64,000 nucleotides of DNA from CADCWK01 sp964244115. GTDB taxonomy: Bacteria > Chloroflexota > Chloroflexia > Thermomicrobiales > UBA6265. Each line of letters starts with the position of its first letter. Positions within the stretch are counted from its first letter, which is position 1. The stretch is taken from positions 1 through 64,000 of the forward strand of contig CAXTHM010000011.1 of the NCBI GenBank assembly GCA_964244115.1. The letters run 5' to 3'. Below the pieces are notes generated by a model that did no database searches, was not told where the DNA came from, and was given only the letters and a program-made list of their open reading frames with translations. Below are positions 42,441 to 51,931 of this stretch, one piece after another. A program made the position numbers and the translations under genes.

Positions 42441-43159
42441 GCCAGCCGCCACCGCCGGGTGCGACGCCGCGCCTCGCGACCGACGAGACGGGCTATCCCG
42501 CCCCGCCCCACGTCCCGGCCGGCACCCACAACGACCTCGGCGACCCGGACGCGCCGGAGGAGCACGGCCGGATCGGCTACGGCCGACTGGGCCGGTACAC
42601 CCCGTTCGGGCTGGCGCTGGTCATCATCGCCATCCTCGTCGCGATCGGGATCAGTCAGGCGCGGGGTGAAGGTGACGACGACGACGCGATCCCGTTGCCC
42701 GCGACCCCGCAGGTCGGCGAGGTCGCCCCGGATTTCAGCCTGACGCGGCTCGACGGTTCGACCGTCACGCTGTCGTCGCTGCGCGGCTCGGTCGTCTTCG
42801 TCAACTTCTGGGCGTCGTGGTGCCCGCCCTGCCGCGAGGAGATCCCGGATCTGATCGCCGCCGAGGGGACGGTCGCCCCGGACGGCTCGCCGGTCCGAAT
42901 CATGGGGGTCGGTCTGACCTCGGACGACGATGCCGACGCTCGCCGGATGGCCGCCGAACTGGGCATCACCTACATCGTCGGCCGCGACGCCGGCAACCCC
43001 GGTCCGGCCGGCGGCCCGATCCAGAACGCCTTCGACATCGCCGACTGGTACCTCCCGGCCACCGTTGTGGTCGCCCCGGACGGGACGATCAGCGCCGTCC
43101 GTTACGGCCCGATGAACGGCGAGATGATCGAGGACTACGTTGACGAGGCCGTCGGCTGA
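42437..43159 (+). CDS. TlpA/ResA-like membrane-anchored thiol redoxin
   Basis: 240 residues. A Pro-rich cytoplasmic lead, one membrane helix 'FGLALVIIAILVAIGIS' (about residues 57-73), and an extracytoplasmic thioredoxin domain 'GEVAPDFSLTRLDGSTVTLSSLRGSVVFVNFWASWCPPCREEIPDL' with the redox pair WCPPC (about residues 133-137). 'LPATVVVAPDGTISAVRYG' contains the cis-Pro. TlpA/ResA proteins reduce disulfides, often of apocytochrome c, outside the membrane. It is translationally coupled to the proline-rich membrane protein. Confidence 0.92.
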   Translation: MSQPPPPGATPRLATDETGYPAPPHVPAGTHNDLGDPDAPEEHGRIGYGRLGRYTPFGLALVIIAILVAIGISQARGEGDDDDAIPLPATPQVGEVAPDFSLTRLDGSTVTLSSLRGSVVFVNFWASWCPPCREEIPDLIAAEGTVAPDGSPVRIMGVGLTSDDDADARRMAAELGITYIVGRDAGNPGPAGGPIQNAFDIADWYLPATVVVAPDGTISAVRYGPMNGEMIEDYVDEAVG

Positions 43160-43377
43160 TCTGGCTCTACCCGAACGATGAGGGTTGACTCTGGCGGTGT
43201 CGATCGCTCTGATCGATGAGGACGTGACTGATCGCGGAGCAGACCCCTCCCCCAGCGAAGCGAGACCCCTCCCCGGCTCGATCACGCTTCGCTGCGTCGT
43301 ACCTCCTCACCGCCCGGAGAGGGGCTTCATGCTGGTCGCGCAAGCGCTCCCGGACTCGATGGCGGGGATGTCCTTCT

Positions 43378-43455
43378 CGTAGGGGCGAAACTCTCGCTTC
43401 GCTGGCGAGCCAGGCCGCCGCGACGGCCATCGTTCATACAGAATCCGGGTTGAAG
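43378..43455 (+). repeat. Family A repeat
   Basis: CGTAGGGGCGAAACTCTCGC, then GCGAGCCAGGCCGCCGCGAC, with a short internal insertion compared with other copies. Confidence 0.75.
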
Positions 43456-43483
43456 CTTGCCGTGTGACCGCGCGTGCGTGCTG

Positions 43484-43593
43484 CTCCCCGCTCCGGGCAC
43501 CTGCGGAGCCGCAACGCAGCGAGAGCCGCCTTTGGCGGGTGAGCGAGCCGGTTCACCCCGGCTGGGGGAGAGGTCTGCTCCGCCATCGGGCAC
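43484..43593 (+). repeat. Family B intergenic repeat
   Basis: GCTCCGGGCACCTGCGGAGC, 'AACGCAGCGAGAGCCGCC', 'GAGCGAGCCGGTTCACCCC' and 'GGGGGAGAGGTCTGCTCCGC'; same block order as 23594-23715. Confidence 0.88.
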
Positions 43594-43905
43594 GTCCATG
43601 GATACCCGCCCCAACGCCACGCGAAGAGGTCACCGTACCGTTCGCTATCACCGTCTTTGTGCAATCGGTCCTGTCCGGACGACCCGCGTCTCCGATCCTC
43701 CCTGACCGGGCTGTGCGATCGGTGATGCGGGAAGGACGCCGGGGTGCTAGGCTAGGCGAATGCGCCAGAGGACGACGTGAGCGTGGGGGATCGTGCCGCC
43801 GACGACGGTGGCGCGATGTCGACAGGCGAGCCGTTTTCCGCTCCATACCCTTCGTACGCCGGATCAGTCGATCCGACGGTCGTTGCCGTGACAGGGAGAT
43901 TACCG

Positions 43906-45564
43906 ATGACAGGTCCCATCGATCAGGAGCGCGGTCAGTTCCACGATCTGCTCCAGCAGGCGATCAGTGGTCAGCTCGACCGCCGCCAGGTCATGACCCG
44001 AGCCGCCGTGCTCGGGCTGTCGGCCGCCTCCGTCTTCACGCTCGGCGCCGCCGCCGCGCCGGGGACGACGTCCCTGAGCCGCGTCGCCCGCCAGGACGCC
44101 ACGCCGGTCGCCGGTGGGACGCTCCGCGTCGGCCTCCAGGGCGACCCGGCCCAGCTCGACCCGCACACGACCAACCTCACCGCCGCGATCCACGTCACCG
44201 AGCACATCTACGAGGGGCTCGTGATCGAGAACCCCGACCTCACGATCGGTCCCTGGCTGGCCGCCGAGCTCCCGACCGTCTCCGAGGATGGCCTGACCTA
44301 CACCTTCACCCTGCGTGAGGGCGTCATGTTCCACGCCCCGGTCAGCCGGGCGATGACGTCGGCCGACGTCGTCTACAGCTTCAACCGCCTCAAGGACCCG
44401 GACCTCGGCAGCAACAGCATCAGTCTGCTGGAGCCGGTCGTCAGCATCGAGGCGCCGGACGACCTCACCGTCGTCATGACCCTCGCCGCGCCGAACGCCT
44501 CGTTCCTCGCGACGCTGTCCAGCCGCTACATGGCGATCGTGCCGCAGGAGTTCGTCGAGCAGAACGGGGGCGACCTCAATCAGGCCGCCTGCGGCACCGG
44601 CCCGTTCGTCTTCGAGGAGTACGTCCCGACCACCCGCCTGACGGTCACGAAGAACGCCGAGTACTGGGACGGCGACCTGCCGTATCTCGACGGGATCGAG
44701 TTCACCCCGATCTCGGACGATACCCAGCGCACGAACGCGATCATCACCGACACCGTCGACTTCGTCGAGTACGCCCCGCTGGCCGACATCGAGCGGCTCC
44801 GCGGCGAGAGCGGGCTGACGATCGCCGGCGACATCAACACCAACATCCGCTTCATCGGCATCAACCTGCGCCGCGAGCCGTTCAGCGACGTCCGCGTCCG
44901 CCAGGCGATCGCGAAGGCGCTCAACCGGTCCGAGATCCTCGAGCCGGCCACCTTCGGCAACGGCACCGCGACCGAGGTCATCTTCCCCGAGGGCAACTGG
45001 GCCCACGTCGATGTCCCGGAGACCGCGCAGGACATCGACGGTGCCAAGGCCCTCCTCGCCGAGGCCGGCTTCCCGGACGGCCTCGAGCTGGAGATCCTCT
45101 CCTGGTCGGCCTACTCGTTCCTGAGCCAGCCCTCCTACGTGATCCAGTCCCAGCTGGAGGCGATCGGGATCACCAGCGAGGTCGTACTCGAAGAGAACGC
45201 GACCTACATCCAGCGCTACCTGACGGACTTCGACTTCGACATCACGGTCACCGGGACCAGTGGCTTCGTCGACCCGAACGACGTCTACGCCGACAACTTC
45301 CTCAGCACCTCGCCGAGCAATGCCGCCGGGTACAACAACCCGGAGGTGGACCAGTTGATCGCCGATGGCATCGCCACGACCGATCAGGACGCCCGGGCCG
45401 AGATCTACACTCAGCTCCAGACGATCCTGCTCGAGGATCTCCCCTGGATCAACCTCTTCATCGCCAACCAGTACGAGGCCCTCAAGGCCGGCGTCGGTGG
45501 GTACACCCATTACCCGACCGGGTCGCTCCACGCGTTCCGCGAGACTTTCATCGCCCCGGAGTAG
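43906..45564 (+). CDS. ABC importer substrate-binding protein, family 5 (peptide/nickel type)
   Basis: 552 residues from the ATG at 43906 with GGGAG upstream. A Tat-like signal 'DRRQVMTRAAVLGLSAASVFTLGAAAA' (about residues 25-51) leads to 'GGTLRVGLQGDPAQLDPHTTNLTAAIHVTEHIYEGLV', the standard opening of DppA/OppA-type receptors. 'TYTFTLREGVMFHAPVSRAMTSADVVYSFNRL', 'FRFIGINLRREPFSDVRVRQAIAKALNR' and 'NNPEVDQLIADG' continue the family pattern. It binds oligopeptides or similar solutes outside the membrane. The two permease genes follow on the same strand; no ATPase gene is present, so a shared or distant ATPase is needed. Confidence 0.93.
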   Translation: MTGPIDQERGQFHDLLQQAISGQLDRRQVMTRAAVLGLSAASVFTLGAAAAPGTTSLSRVARQDATPVAGGTLRVGLQGDPAQLDPHTTNLTAAIHVTEHIYEGLVIENPDLTIGPWLAAELPTVSEDGLTYTFTLREGVMFHAPVSRAMTSADVVYSFNRLKDPDLGSNSISLLEPVVSIEAPDDLTVVMTLAAPNASFLATLSSRYMAIVPQEFVEQNGGDLNQAACGTGPFVFEEYVPTTRLTVTKNAEYWDGDLPYLDGIEFTPISDDTQRTNAIITDTVDFVEYAPLADIERLRGESGLTIAGDINTNIRFIGINLRREPFSDVRVRQAIAKALNRSEILEPATFGNGTATEVIFPEGNWAHVDVPETAQDIDGAKALLAEAGFPDGLELEILSWSAYSFLSQPSYVIQSQLEAIGITSEVVLEENATYIQRYLTDFDFDITVTGTSGFVDPNDVYADNFLSTSPSNAAGYNNPEVDQLIADGIATTDQDARAEIYTQLQTILLEDLPWINLFIANQYEALKAGVGGYTHYPTGSLHAFRETFIAPE

Positions 45565-45590
45565 TTCGTCACCGCGAGATGAACGGCCTG

Positions 45591-45619
45591 GGACCGGCAG
45601 GGCGACCCCCTGCCGGTCC
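45591..45619 (+). terminator. Intercistronic hairpin after the substrate-binding gene
   Basis: Perfect 12-bp stem GGACCGGCAGGG / CCCTGCCGGTCC with a 5-nt loop between receptor and permease genes. Likely a partial terminator or mRNA stabiliser keeping the receptor more abundant than the permease. Confidence 0.7.
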
Positions 45620-45646
45620 TGACCGTCAGGAGCCCGAGGCGGTCCC

Positions 45647-46597
45647 ATGCTGCGTTACATCGCCGGTCGCATCGCCCTGATGATCCCGATCCTGATCGGC
45701 GTCTCGATCGTCGCCTTCGGCCTGATTCGCTTCGTCCCCGGCGACCCCGTCACCGCGATCATCGGGCCCGGCACCCGCTTCAACGAGGAGCAGCTCGCCA
45801 ACCTCCGCGAGCGGTACGGGCTCAACGACTCGGTCGTCGTCCAGTACGTCAAATGGGTCTGGCTGATCCTGCAGGGCGACCTCGGGACGTCCCTGCGGAC
45901 CCGGCTGCCCCTGACCCAGGAACTCGGCGCCCGGCTGCCGGTCACGATCGAGTTGACGGTCTGGGCGACGATCATCGGGACCATCCCGGCGGTCGCCCTC
46001 GGCGTCACCGCCGCCCTGCGGCGGAACTCGTGGTTCGACGTCTCGGCGACGATCGGGACCCTGCTCGGCACCTCGATCCCGAATTTCCTCCTCGCGGTCT
46101 TCCTGGTGCTGATCTTCGCCGTCCAGCTCCGCTGGCTGCCGCCGCTCGGCTACGAGCGCTGGAGCGACGGGGTCTGGGCCCACTGCGAGACGATGATCCT
46201 GCCGGCCCTTTGCCTCGGCCTGCCGCTGGCCGCGACGGTGATGCGGTTCACGCGCTCGTCGGTGCTGGAGACGATCGGGCAGGACTACGTCCGGACCGCC
46301 CGGGCCAAGGGCATGAGCCAGGGCGCCGTGGTCTGGCGCCACGTCCTGCCCAACGCCAGCATCCCGATCATCACCGTCGTCGGCATCCAGGTCGCCGGCC
46401 TGCTCGGTGGGACGGTCATCATCGAGCAGATCTTCAGCATGCCCGGCGTCGGGCGCTACATCTACGACTCGATCTCCAACCGGGACTACCCGGTCGTCCA
46501 GAGCGTGACGCTCGTGATTGCGGCGCTGTTCGTCCTGATCAGCCTGCTCGTGGACATCCTCTACGCGATCGTCGACCCGCGCCTCAGGGCGCCTTAG
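45647..46597 (+). CDS. ABC importer permease, DppB type
   Basis: 316 residues. 'MLRYIAGRIALMIPILIGVSIVAFGLIRFVPGDPV' is the typical first helix and loop, with six membrane segments overall. The EAA loop is 'LETIGQDYVRTARAKGMSQGAVVWRHVLPNA' (about residues 205-235), which contacts the ATPase. 'FSMPGVGRYIYDSISNRDYPVVQSV' is a strong family marker. It forms half of the channel with the DppC-type protein downstream. Confidence 0.94.
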   Translation: MLRYIAGRIALMIPILIGVSIVAFGLIRFVPGDPVTAIIGPGTRFNEEQLANLRERYGLNDSVVVQYVKWVWLILQGDLGTSLRTRLPLTQELGARLPVTIELTVWATIIGTIPAVALGVTAALRRNSWFDVSATIGTLLGTSIPNFLLAVFLVLIFAVQLRWLPPLGYERWSDGVWAHCETMILPALCLGLPLAATVMRFTRSSVLETIGQDYVRTARAKGMSQGAVVWRHVLPNASIPIITVVGIQVAGLLGGTVIIEQIFSMPGVGRYIYDSISNRDYPVVQSVTLVIAALFVLISLLVDILYAIVDPRLRAP

Positions 46598-46619
46598 TCG
46601 GGTTGCCCGTGGGGCGTGC

Positions 46620-46730
46620 TGATGGTCGAGCAGATCGCTCCCCCAGCCGGGATGAACCCGCTTGCGTACCCGCCCCATGCGGCTCTCGCCGGGCTGCGGC
46701 TCCGCAGGTGCCCGGACAGGGGAGACCCCG
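46620..46730 (-). repeat. Family B repeat, reversed
   Basis: The reverse strand reads CCGGGCACCTGCGGAGCCGC and GGCTGGGGGAGCGATCTGCT, the same element as at 43484 in opposite orientation, placed between the two permease genes. Confidence 0.85.
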
Positions 46731-46830
46731 TAACAACCCGGATGACCGCTGATGGACGATCGGTTCCCTCTGCTCATCGGTCTTCGTTTCGGCCCGACGA
46801 CTCCGCCCACGTAGAGGACAGCGCGTCACC

Positions 46831-47772
46831 ATGGAATCGCCACAGGCTCTGGCAACCTCCCCGACCAATGAGACACCAGACCCGGGGACCGGCGGCATCG
46901 GGATCGGGACGGCGGCGCTGGCCGGGCGCCCGCCCCGCCGCGACAACTTGCTCCGGACCCTGACCCGGCAGCGGCTGGCCCTCGCCGGCGGGACGATCGT
47001 GATCCTGTTCGCGCTGATGGCCGTGTTCGGCCCGTTCCTCGCGCCGTACGACCCGCTCGACCAGGACGTCCCGAACCGGCTGGCCTCGCCGACGTGGTCG
47101 CACTGGATGGGGACGGACGAGTTTGGCCGCGATGTCCTCAGCCGCCTGCTCTCCGGCGCCGGAATCTCGTTCCAGGTCGGCGTCGTCTCGGTCGGCCTGT
47201 CCGGCATCGTCGGCGTCGTCTTCGGGCTGATCGCCGGCTATTTCCGGGGCCGGGCCGACGCCGGGATCTCGCTGGTCATGGACGTGATCTTCGCCTTCCC
47301 GGCGATCCTGCTGGCGCTGTCGCTGGTGGCGGTCCTCGGTTCCTCGCTGACGAACGTCATGCTGGCGATCGGCATCGTCAACGCGCCGACCTTCTACCGC
47401 GTCGTCCGCGGCTCGGTCCTCTCGGTCCGGCAGAGCCAGTACGTCGAGGCGGCGGTCTCGCTCGGCACGCCGGTCGCGACGATCATGCGTCGGCACATCT
47501 TCCCCAACATCACCGCCCCGCTGATCGTCCACGCATCGCTGAACTTCGCCGCCGCCGTCCTCGCCGAGGCCGCGCTGTCGTACCTCGGCCTGGGCAACCG
47601 GCCGCCGTCGCCGTCGTGGGGCCTAATGGTCAGTTCGGCCTACGGTTTCCTGGAGCAGGCCCCGTGGGCGACGATCTGCCCCGGCGTCGCGATCGCCCTG
47701 ATCGTGCTCGGCTTCAATCTGCTCGGCGACGGCCTGCGCGATGCGCTGGACCCGCGGCTCCGGGGCCGGTAG
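46831..47772 (+). CDS. ABC importer permease, DppC type
   Basis: 313 residues. After a Pro/Gly-rich lead, 'LLRTLTRQRLALAGGTIVILFALMAVFGPFLAPYDPLDQD' is the N-terminal DppC helix. 'HWMGTDEFGRDVLSRLLSGAGISFQVG' and 'SLSYLGLGNRPPSPSWGLMV' (with A for S at its start) are characteristic. The EAA loop is 'QYVEAAVSLGTPVATIMRRHIFPNI'. It ends 'GFNLLGDGLRDALDPRLRGR'. It pairs with the upstream permease even though a 233-base gap holding a repeat separates them. Confidence 0.94.
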   Translation: MESPQALATSPTNETPDPGTGGIGIGTAALAGRPPRRDNLLRTLTRQRLALAGGTIVILFALMAVFGPFLAPYDPLDQDVPNRLASPTWSHWMGTDEFGRDVLSRLLSGAGISFQVGVVSVGLSGIVGVVFGLIAGYFRGRADAGISLVMDVIFAFPAILLALSLVAVLGSSLTNVMLAIGIVNAPTFYRVVRGSVLSVRQSQYVEAAVSLGTPVATIMRRHIFPNITAPLIVHASLNFAAAVLAEAALSYLGLGNRPPSPSWGLMVSSAYGFLEQAPWATICPGVAIALIVLGFNLLGDGLRDALDPRLRGR

Positions 47773-47942
47773 GCGCTGTCGGGAATCTCCCGGCTGACAG
47801 ATCGGCGCGGCGGCGGTAGGCTTTCGGCCACGGGTGTGCAGCCCGTGGCCGATGCGTCGTCTCCCGGCCCGGCGTCCGTTCTCCGTCCGCCGCATCGGGT
47901 CGCTGCCCTGATGCAGGCGTTCTCCGATGGGAGTTCACCCTC

Positions 47943-48584
47943 ATGAAGACCTTCTCGCCGCTTCTGTCGTTCCTGGCGACGGCTCGGATGCTCGCCGTGG
48001 CGCTCGCGCTCGTCGCCGGGTTCGCGTTGGCCGGCCTCATCGCCTCTCCAGCCAGCGCCCACGTCGTGCTCCAGGGTGCCGAGCACCCGGTCGACGCCGT
48101 TGTCCCCGCCGCGCCGACCACGATCGCCGTCCAGATGAGCGGTGAGATCCTCGAGAGCGGAAGCACGGTGACCGTTACCGGACCAGGGGGAGCCCCTGTG
48201 GACATGGGAGACGGCCACCTCGACCTCAACGATCTCAACCGGCGAACGCTGATCGCGACCTTGCAGACCGGTCTTCCGGATGGCATCTACACCGTGGACT
48301 ACTCCGCGTATCCGAGCGATGGCCACGAGCCGACGGTCGGGAGCTACACCTTCACCGTCGGTACGGCGGGTGCCGCGGCCACGCCGGTCCTCGCCGGGGC
48401 GACCCCGGTCGGCACCCCGGCCGCGACCCCGATCGCGACGCCGGTCGTGCTCGGTGACACGCCGGCGGCCAGCACGAACAGCGACGGGCTCGGCACCACG
48501 AACCTGTCGCTCCTGATCCTGGCGGCGCTGGTGGTCCTGCTCGGTGGCGGGCTGGCCGTCGTCCGGGCCTCGCGTCGCCACTGA
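47943..48584 (+). CDS. CopC-domain copper-binding protein with C-terminal membrane anchor
   Basis: 213 residues. Signal peptide 'MLAVALALVAGFALAGLIASPASA' ends just before 'HVVLQGAEHPVDAVVPAAPTTIAVQMSGEILESGS', so the mature protein would start with His, a copper ligand in CopC. The second CopC marker 'YSAYPSDGHEPTVGSYTFTV' (about residues 119-138) is present. A Thr/Pro/Ala linker and a membrane helix 'LSLLILAALVVLLGGGLAVV' with 'RASRRH' close the protein. It is an extracytoplasmic copper carrier anchored at the C-terminus, upstream of a CopC-CopD fusion. Confidence 0.85.
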   Translation: MKTFSPLLSFLATARMLAVALALVAGFALAGLIASPASAHVVLQGAEHPVDAVVPAAPTTIAVQMSGEILESGSTVTVTGPGGAPVDMGDGHLDLNDLNRRTLIATLQTGLPDGIYTVDYSAYPSDGHEPTVGSYTFTVGTAGAAATPVLAGATPVGTPAATPIATPVVLGDTPAASTNSDGLGTTNLSLLILAALVVLLGGGLAVVRASRRH

Positions 48585-49022
48585 AGCGGGCGCTGAAGGA
48601 CCCCGCCCCAGGTCCCTCCCCGCTGCGACGGAGAGGCGAGTCGGGCTCAGGCGTCAGGGGTGAGGACAGGGTCTCGACCCGGAGTCCGTGTCAAACGGAG
48701 CAAGGAATGCACGGCTTGCCTCGTCTCCCGGAGTGGTCGCGCCTATGCTTGCCGTATTCGACGGTCCGGTCGCGTTCCTGTCGGGTGCCGTGTCGCCTGA
48801 ACGGTCAGGACGTCCCACGCGCCTTCGCGTATCAGAGAAGATGAGATGCGGGGCGTGATACGGGATCCGGGTCGAGAATCCATCCGTCCGGGCATCTCCC
48901 ACCAGCGCCTGACTCCCCTCTCCGCCGCAGCGGGGAGGGGCCGGGCGAGGCGTCGTTCGGGGACGTGCTCCCCGGTCATCGGCAACGCATCCGATCTCCA
49001 TCCGGGACGGGACGAATCGACG
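48585..49022. other. Intergenic region with B-like hairpin
   Basis: About 440 bases. A GC-rich arm 'CCCCTCTCCGCCGCAGCGG' near 48917-48935 resembles 61485-61503, preceded by 'GATACGGGATCC' also seen near 61419. The long upstream extension of the next frame through this DNA is not credible coding. Confidence 0.6.
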
Positions 49023-51602
49023 ATGCGACCCGGAGTCCGACGGCTCGGCGCCGGCGCCATGATCGCCGGTCTCATCCTGCTCGTCGCGGGGCTGTTCGGG
49101 GCCGCTCCGGTCGCTGCCCACGCCTATCTCACGACCAGCGACCCACTGAACGGGGCGCTCCTCGCGCAGTCGCCGCCGCAGGTGACCATGACCTTCGCCG
49201 AGCGGCTGGAGCCGTCGGTCAGCCGGGCCGACCTCTACGATCAGCGCGGTGACCTCATCCCCGGTACGTCCTTCACCATCCCCGAGCCGTACACGATGAC
49301 CCTGAGCGTCCCACCCGACCTCGCCAGCGGCACCTACGCCGTCGTCTGGACATCGCTGTCCTCCGATGACGGCCACACCGCCTCTGGCTTCGTCTCCTTC
49401 ACGGTCGGAGTCGAGTCGGACATCGCGACGGTCGTCCTGCCCGCCCTCGCCTCGACCTCCGCGCCACCCGAGATCCTGACGACGATCGCCCGGGGGATCA
49501 CCTACCTCGGGCTGGCGATCCTGGTCGGGCTCTGGCCGGTCTGGCTGCTCGTGGTCCGGCCCGCCCTCCGCGCGGTCTGGCAGATCGGCCCGGCGGCGGT
49601 CGGGCGGGCCCGGCGGCTGGTCGCGGTCGGCCTCGGCCTGGCGCTCGGCGGCAATGTCATGGCGCTAATCCTCCAGGCCGTCACCGCCGGGAACGGAGTA
49701 CTCGACGGCCTCGGCACGACCCTGTTCGAGACGCGCTACGGCACGCTCTGGCTGGTCCGGGTCAGCCTCCTGCTCGCGCTCGGTCTGCTGCTCTCGTCGG
49801 TGGCGCCGTGGTGGTTCCCCCGGCGCCGGCGGTCGGTCGCGGTCGGGCTGGTCGCCCTCGGGGTGGCGAGCATCCTCCCGTTCAGCCTGATCTCCCATGC
49901 CTCCGCCCAGCCCGACGGTCGCGACGCCGCCATCGCCAACGACCTCGCCCATGCCGTCGCCGCCTCGCTCTGGGTCGCCGGGATCGTCGCGCTTGTCGCC
50001 GTCCTGCTCCCGGCCCTGCGGTCGCTGACGCCGGCCGGGCGGCAGGTCGTGCTGATGCAGGCGATCCCGCGTTTCTCCACCGTCGCCCTAAGCGCCTGGG
50101 CGGCGCTGGCGCTGACCGGCCTTTACAGCGCCTGGCTCGAGGTCGGCAACCTCACCGCCCTCGTCGATACCAGCTACGGGACCTCGCTCGCGATCAAGCT
50201 GGCCGTGATCGTCACGATCCTCGTCATCGCCGCCTTCAACCTCGTCGTGCTGACCCGGAAGCTGCGCCGGGTCCCGACCGCGGCCGAGGCCGACCGCTGG
50301 TCACGGGTCTTCCGCTACCTGGTCGTCGCAGAGCTGGTCTTCGCGATCGCCGTCCTCGGTGTGACCGGCCGGCTGACCGGCGGCCAACCCGCCCGCGACG
50401 TGCTCGCCCAGCGCTCCGGCCAGATCATCATCCCGGTCGCCGTCGGCGACCACACCGGCTCGCTCGGGCTCGCCCCCGGCGCCAGCGGCCTCAACCATTT
50501 CCAGCTCCGCCTCGACGGGGAGCCGATCCCGACCTCCAGCCGCGTTCTCCTCCGGGTCGGCCTGCCGACGGCGACGACCGAGCGTCAGGACATCATCCTC
50601 GACCAGATCGGTGCCAACACCTATGAGTGGCATGGCAGCGAGATCGCCGTCCCGGGCGACTGGCAGGTCGAGATCATCGTCCGCCAGCCCGGCGTCTCGG
50701 ACCTGACGGCCATGCTGGCGATCACGATCGGCACATCGCCGCCTGACGTCGGCGAGCCGGGTCAGCCGCCGCGCTTCACCTCGGTCGGGATCTCGGCCCT
50801 GATCCTGATCGTCGCCGGGATCGTCGGCGTCGTCGTCGCCGTCCAGATGGGCCGCTCCCCGAGCCGCCGCGAGACCGCCGGGCTGTCCGGCGTCGGGCTC
50901 GCCGTCGGGATCGTGATGCTCTTCCAGGGCCAGATCGATCCGGTCCTCAGTGCCATCCCGGCGACCAACCCGGTCCCGGCCGAGCCCCAGTCCATCGCGC
51001 TCGGGCGGAACCTCTGGGGGACCAACTGCCTGAGCTGTCACGGCCCGGAGGCGCGCGGCGACGGTCCCGCCGCGGCCACGCTTGATCAGCCTCCGCCGGA
51101 CCTGACCGCAGCCCACCAGCAGTACCACACCGATCGGGAGCTTTTCTATTCGATCCAGAACGGCGTCGCCGGTACCGGGATGCCGGCCTTCGGCGACCAG
51201 CTCGGCGATACCGACATCTGGAATCTGATCAATTACCTGCACACCCTGCAGGGTCAGGCGGGAGTTCCCGCAGCGGTCGCGGCCATCGCGCCAAGCCCCA
51301 CGCCGGAAGTGACGCCAGCCGCGTTCGTCCCGGACCCTGGCGTCGCCGCGCCGGCCGACGGTTCTGCCTGCGCGGTCGGACCGGGCGGCAACCCCGCCGC
51401 CTCCCCGATCGGGCCAGGCTCCGGCGCGACGACCCCGACGCCGGCTCCTGCTCCGCGAGCGGTCGCCTGCGACGTCGCCGTTCGCCCGTCCGGATCGGGC
51501 TCGCCCAGTGTCCCGATCGAATGGTCCGGCCTCCCGGTGGAGGCATCGAGCGGCGCGACGCCCGGCGCCGGCGTCCCGCCGGGGTCAGCCGTCGCCACCT
51601 GA
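49023..51602 (+). CDS. CopC-CopD-cytochrome c fusion protein
   Basis: 859 residues from the ATG at 49023. Order of parts: signal peptide to about residue 34; CopC domain from 'HAYLTTSDPLNGALLAQSPPQVTMTF' to 'TSLSSDDGHTASGFVSFTV' (about 35-137); eight or so membrane helices of a CopD-like domain (about 155-475), with 'RYGTLWLVR', 'FSLISHASAQPDGRDAAIANDLAHAVAASLWVAGI' and 'SYGTSLAIKLAVI'; an outer beta domain (about 480-575); two more helices; a cytochrome c domain with CLSCH (about residue 668) and 'GTGMPAFG' supplying the axial Met (about 718). A Pro/Ala tail follows. It links copper handling with an electron-transfer haem on one chain. Confidence 0.88.
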   Translation: MRPGVRRLGAGAMIAGLILLVAGLFGAAPVAAHAYLTTSDPLNGALLAQSPPQVTMTFAERLEPSVSRADLYDQRGDLIPGTSFTIPEPYTMTLSVPPDLASGTYAVVWTSLSSDDGHTASGFVSFTVGVESDIATVVLPALASTSAPPEILTTIARGITYLGLAILVGLWPVWLLVVRPALRAVWQIGPAAVGRARRLVAVGLGLALGGNVMALILQAVTAGNGVLDGLGTTLFETRYGTLWLVRVSLLLALGLLLSSVAPWWFPRRRRSVAVGLVALGVASILPFSLISHASAQPDGRDAAIANDLAHAVAASLWVAGIVALVAVLLPALRSLTPAGRQVVLMQAIPRFSTVALSAWAALALTGLYSAWLEVGNLTALVDTSYGTSLAIKLAVIVTILVIAAFNLVVLTRKLRRVPTAAEADRWSRVFRYLVVAELVFAIAVLGVTGRLTGGQPARDVLAQRSGQIIIPVAVGDHTGSLGLAPGASGLNHFQLRLDGEPIPTSSRVLLRVGLPTATTERQDIILDQIGANTYEWHGSEIAVPGDWQVEIIVRQPGVSDLTAMLAITIGTSPPDVGEPGQPPRFTSVGISALILIVAGIVGVVVAVQMGRSPSRRETAGLSGVGLAVGIVMLFQGQIDPVLSAIPATNPVPAEPQSIALGRNLWGTNCLSCHGPEARGDGPAAATLDQPPPDLTAAHQQYHTDRELFYSIQNGVAGTGMPAFGDQLGDTDIWNLINYLHTLQGQAGVPAAVAAIAPSPTPEVTPAAFVPDPGVAAPADGSACAVGPGGNPAASPIGPGSGATTPTPAPAPRAVACDVAVRPSGSGSPSVPIEWSGLPVEASSGATPGAGVPPGSAVAT

Positions 51603-51931
51603 CCACCGGCCCGCGACGCTGCGGGCCAGTGGTTGGGCGCCGGCGCCGATCCTGATCATCGCTCTTGCCAGTCCCTTCAGGTGCCCCTCGACTCGTAGGC
51701 GCCTCGTGGTTTATCAACGGTCCTCTGCTTCTGCCAGTTCTCCCCTCTCCGGGACCGATCGCAGCCGAACACCGCTTCAGCGGTGAGAGCGCGATGGGGA
51801 GCCGGGGAGGGGTTGGGGGAGGGGACTGTGGCCGGGCAACCAACCAGCCCTGATAAACCCGAGGTATGTCCTCCGTCGCGTCCGACGGTCCATTCCGTTC
51901 GACTGGCTCCGTGCAGAAAGGCCAACATCCC
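51603..51931. other. Intergenic region with family B element
   Basis: About 330 bases, mostly the repeat at 51733-51840. No gene supported. Confidence 0.6.
51733..51840 (+). repeat. Family B repeat (variant)
   Basis: TCTCCCCTCTCCGGGACCGA start, central ACCGCTTCAGCGGT hairpin, end GGGGAGGGGTTGGGGGAGGG. Closest to the copy at 62797-62895. Confidence 0.75.

Larger units (their letters stand above)
43160..43905. other. Long intergenic region with A and B repeats
   Basis: About 745 bases between the redoxin and the substrate-binding protein. It contains B-like arms (43243-43330), family A (43378-43455) and a full family B element (43484-43593). The short frames running across it have no protein character. 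Confidence 0.7.
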
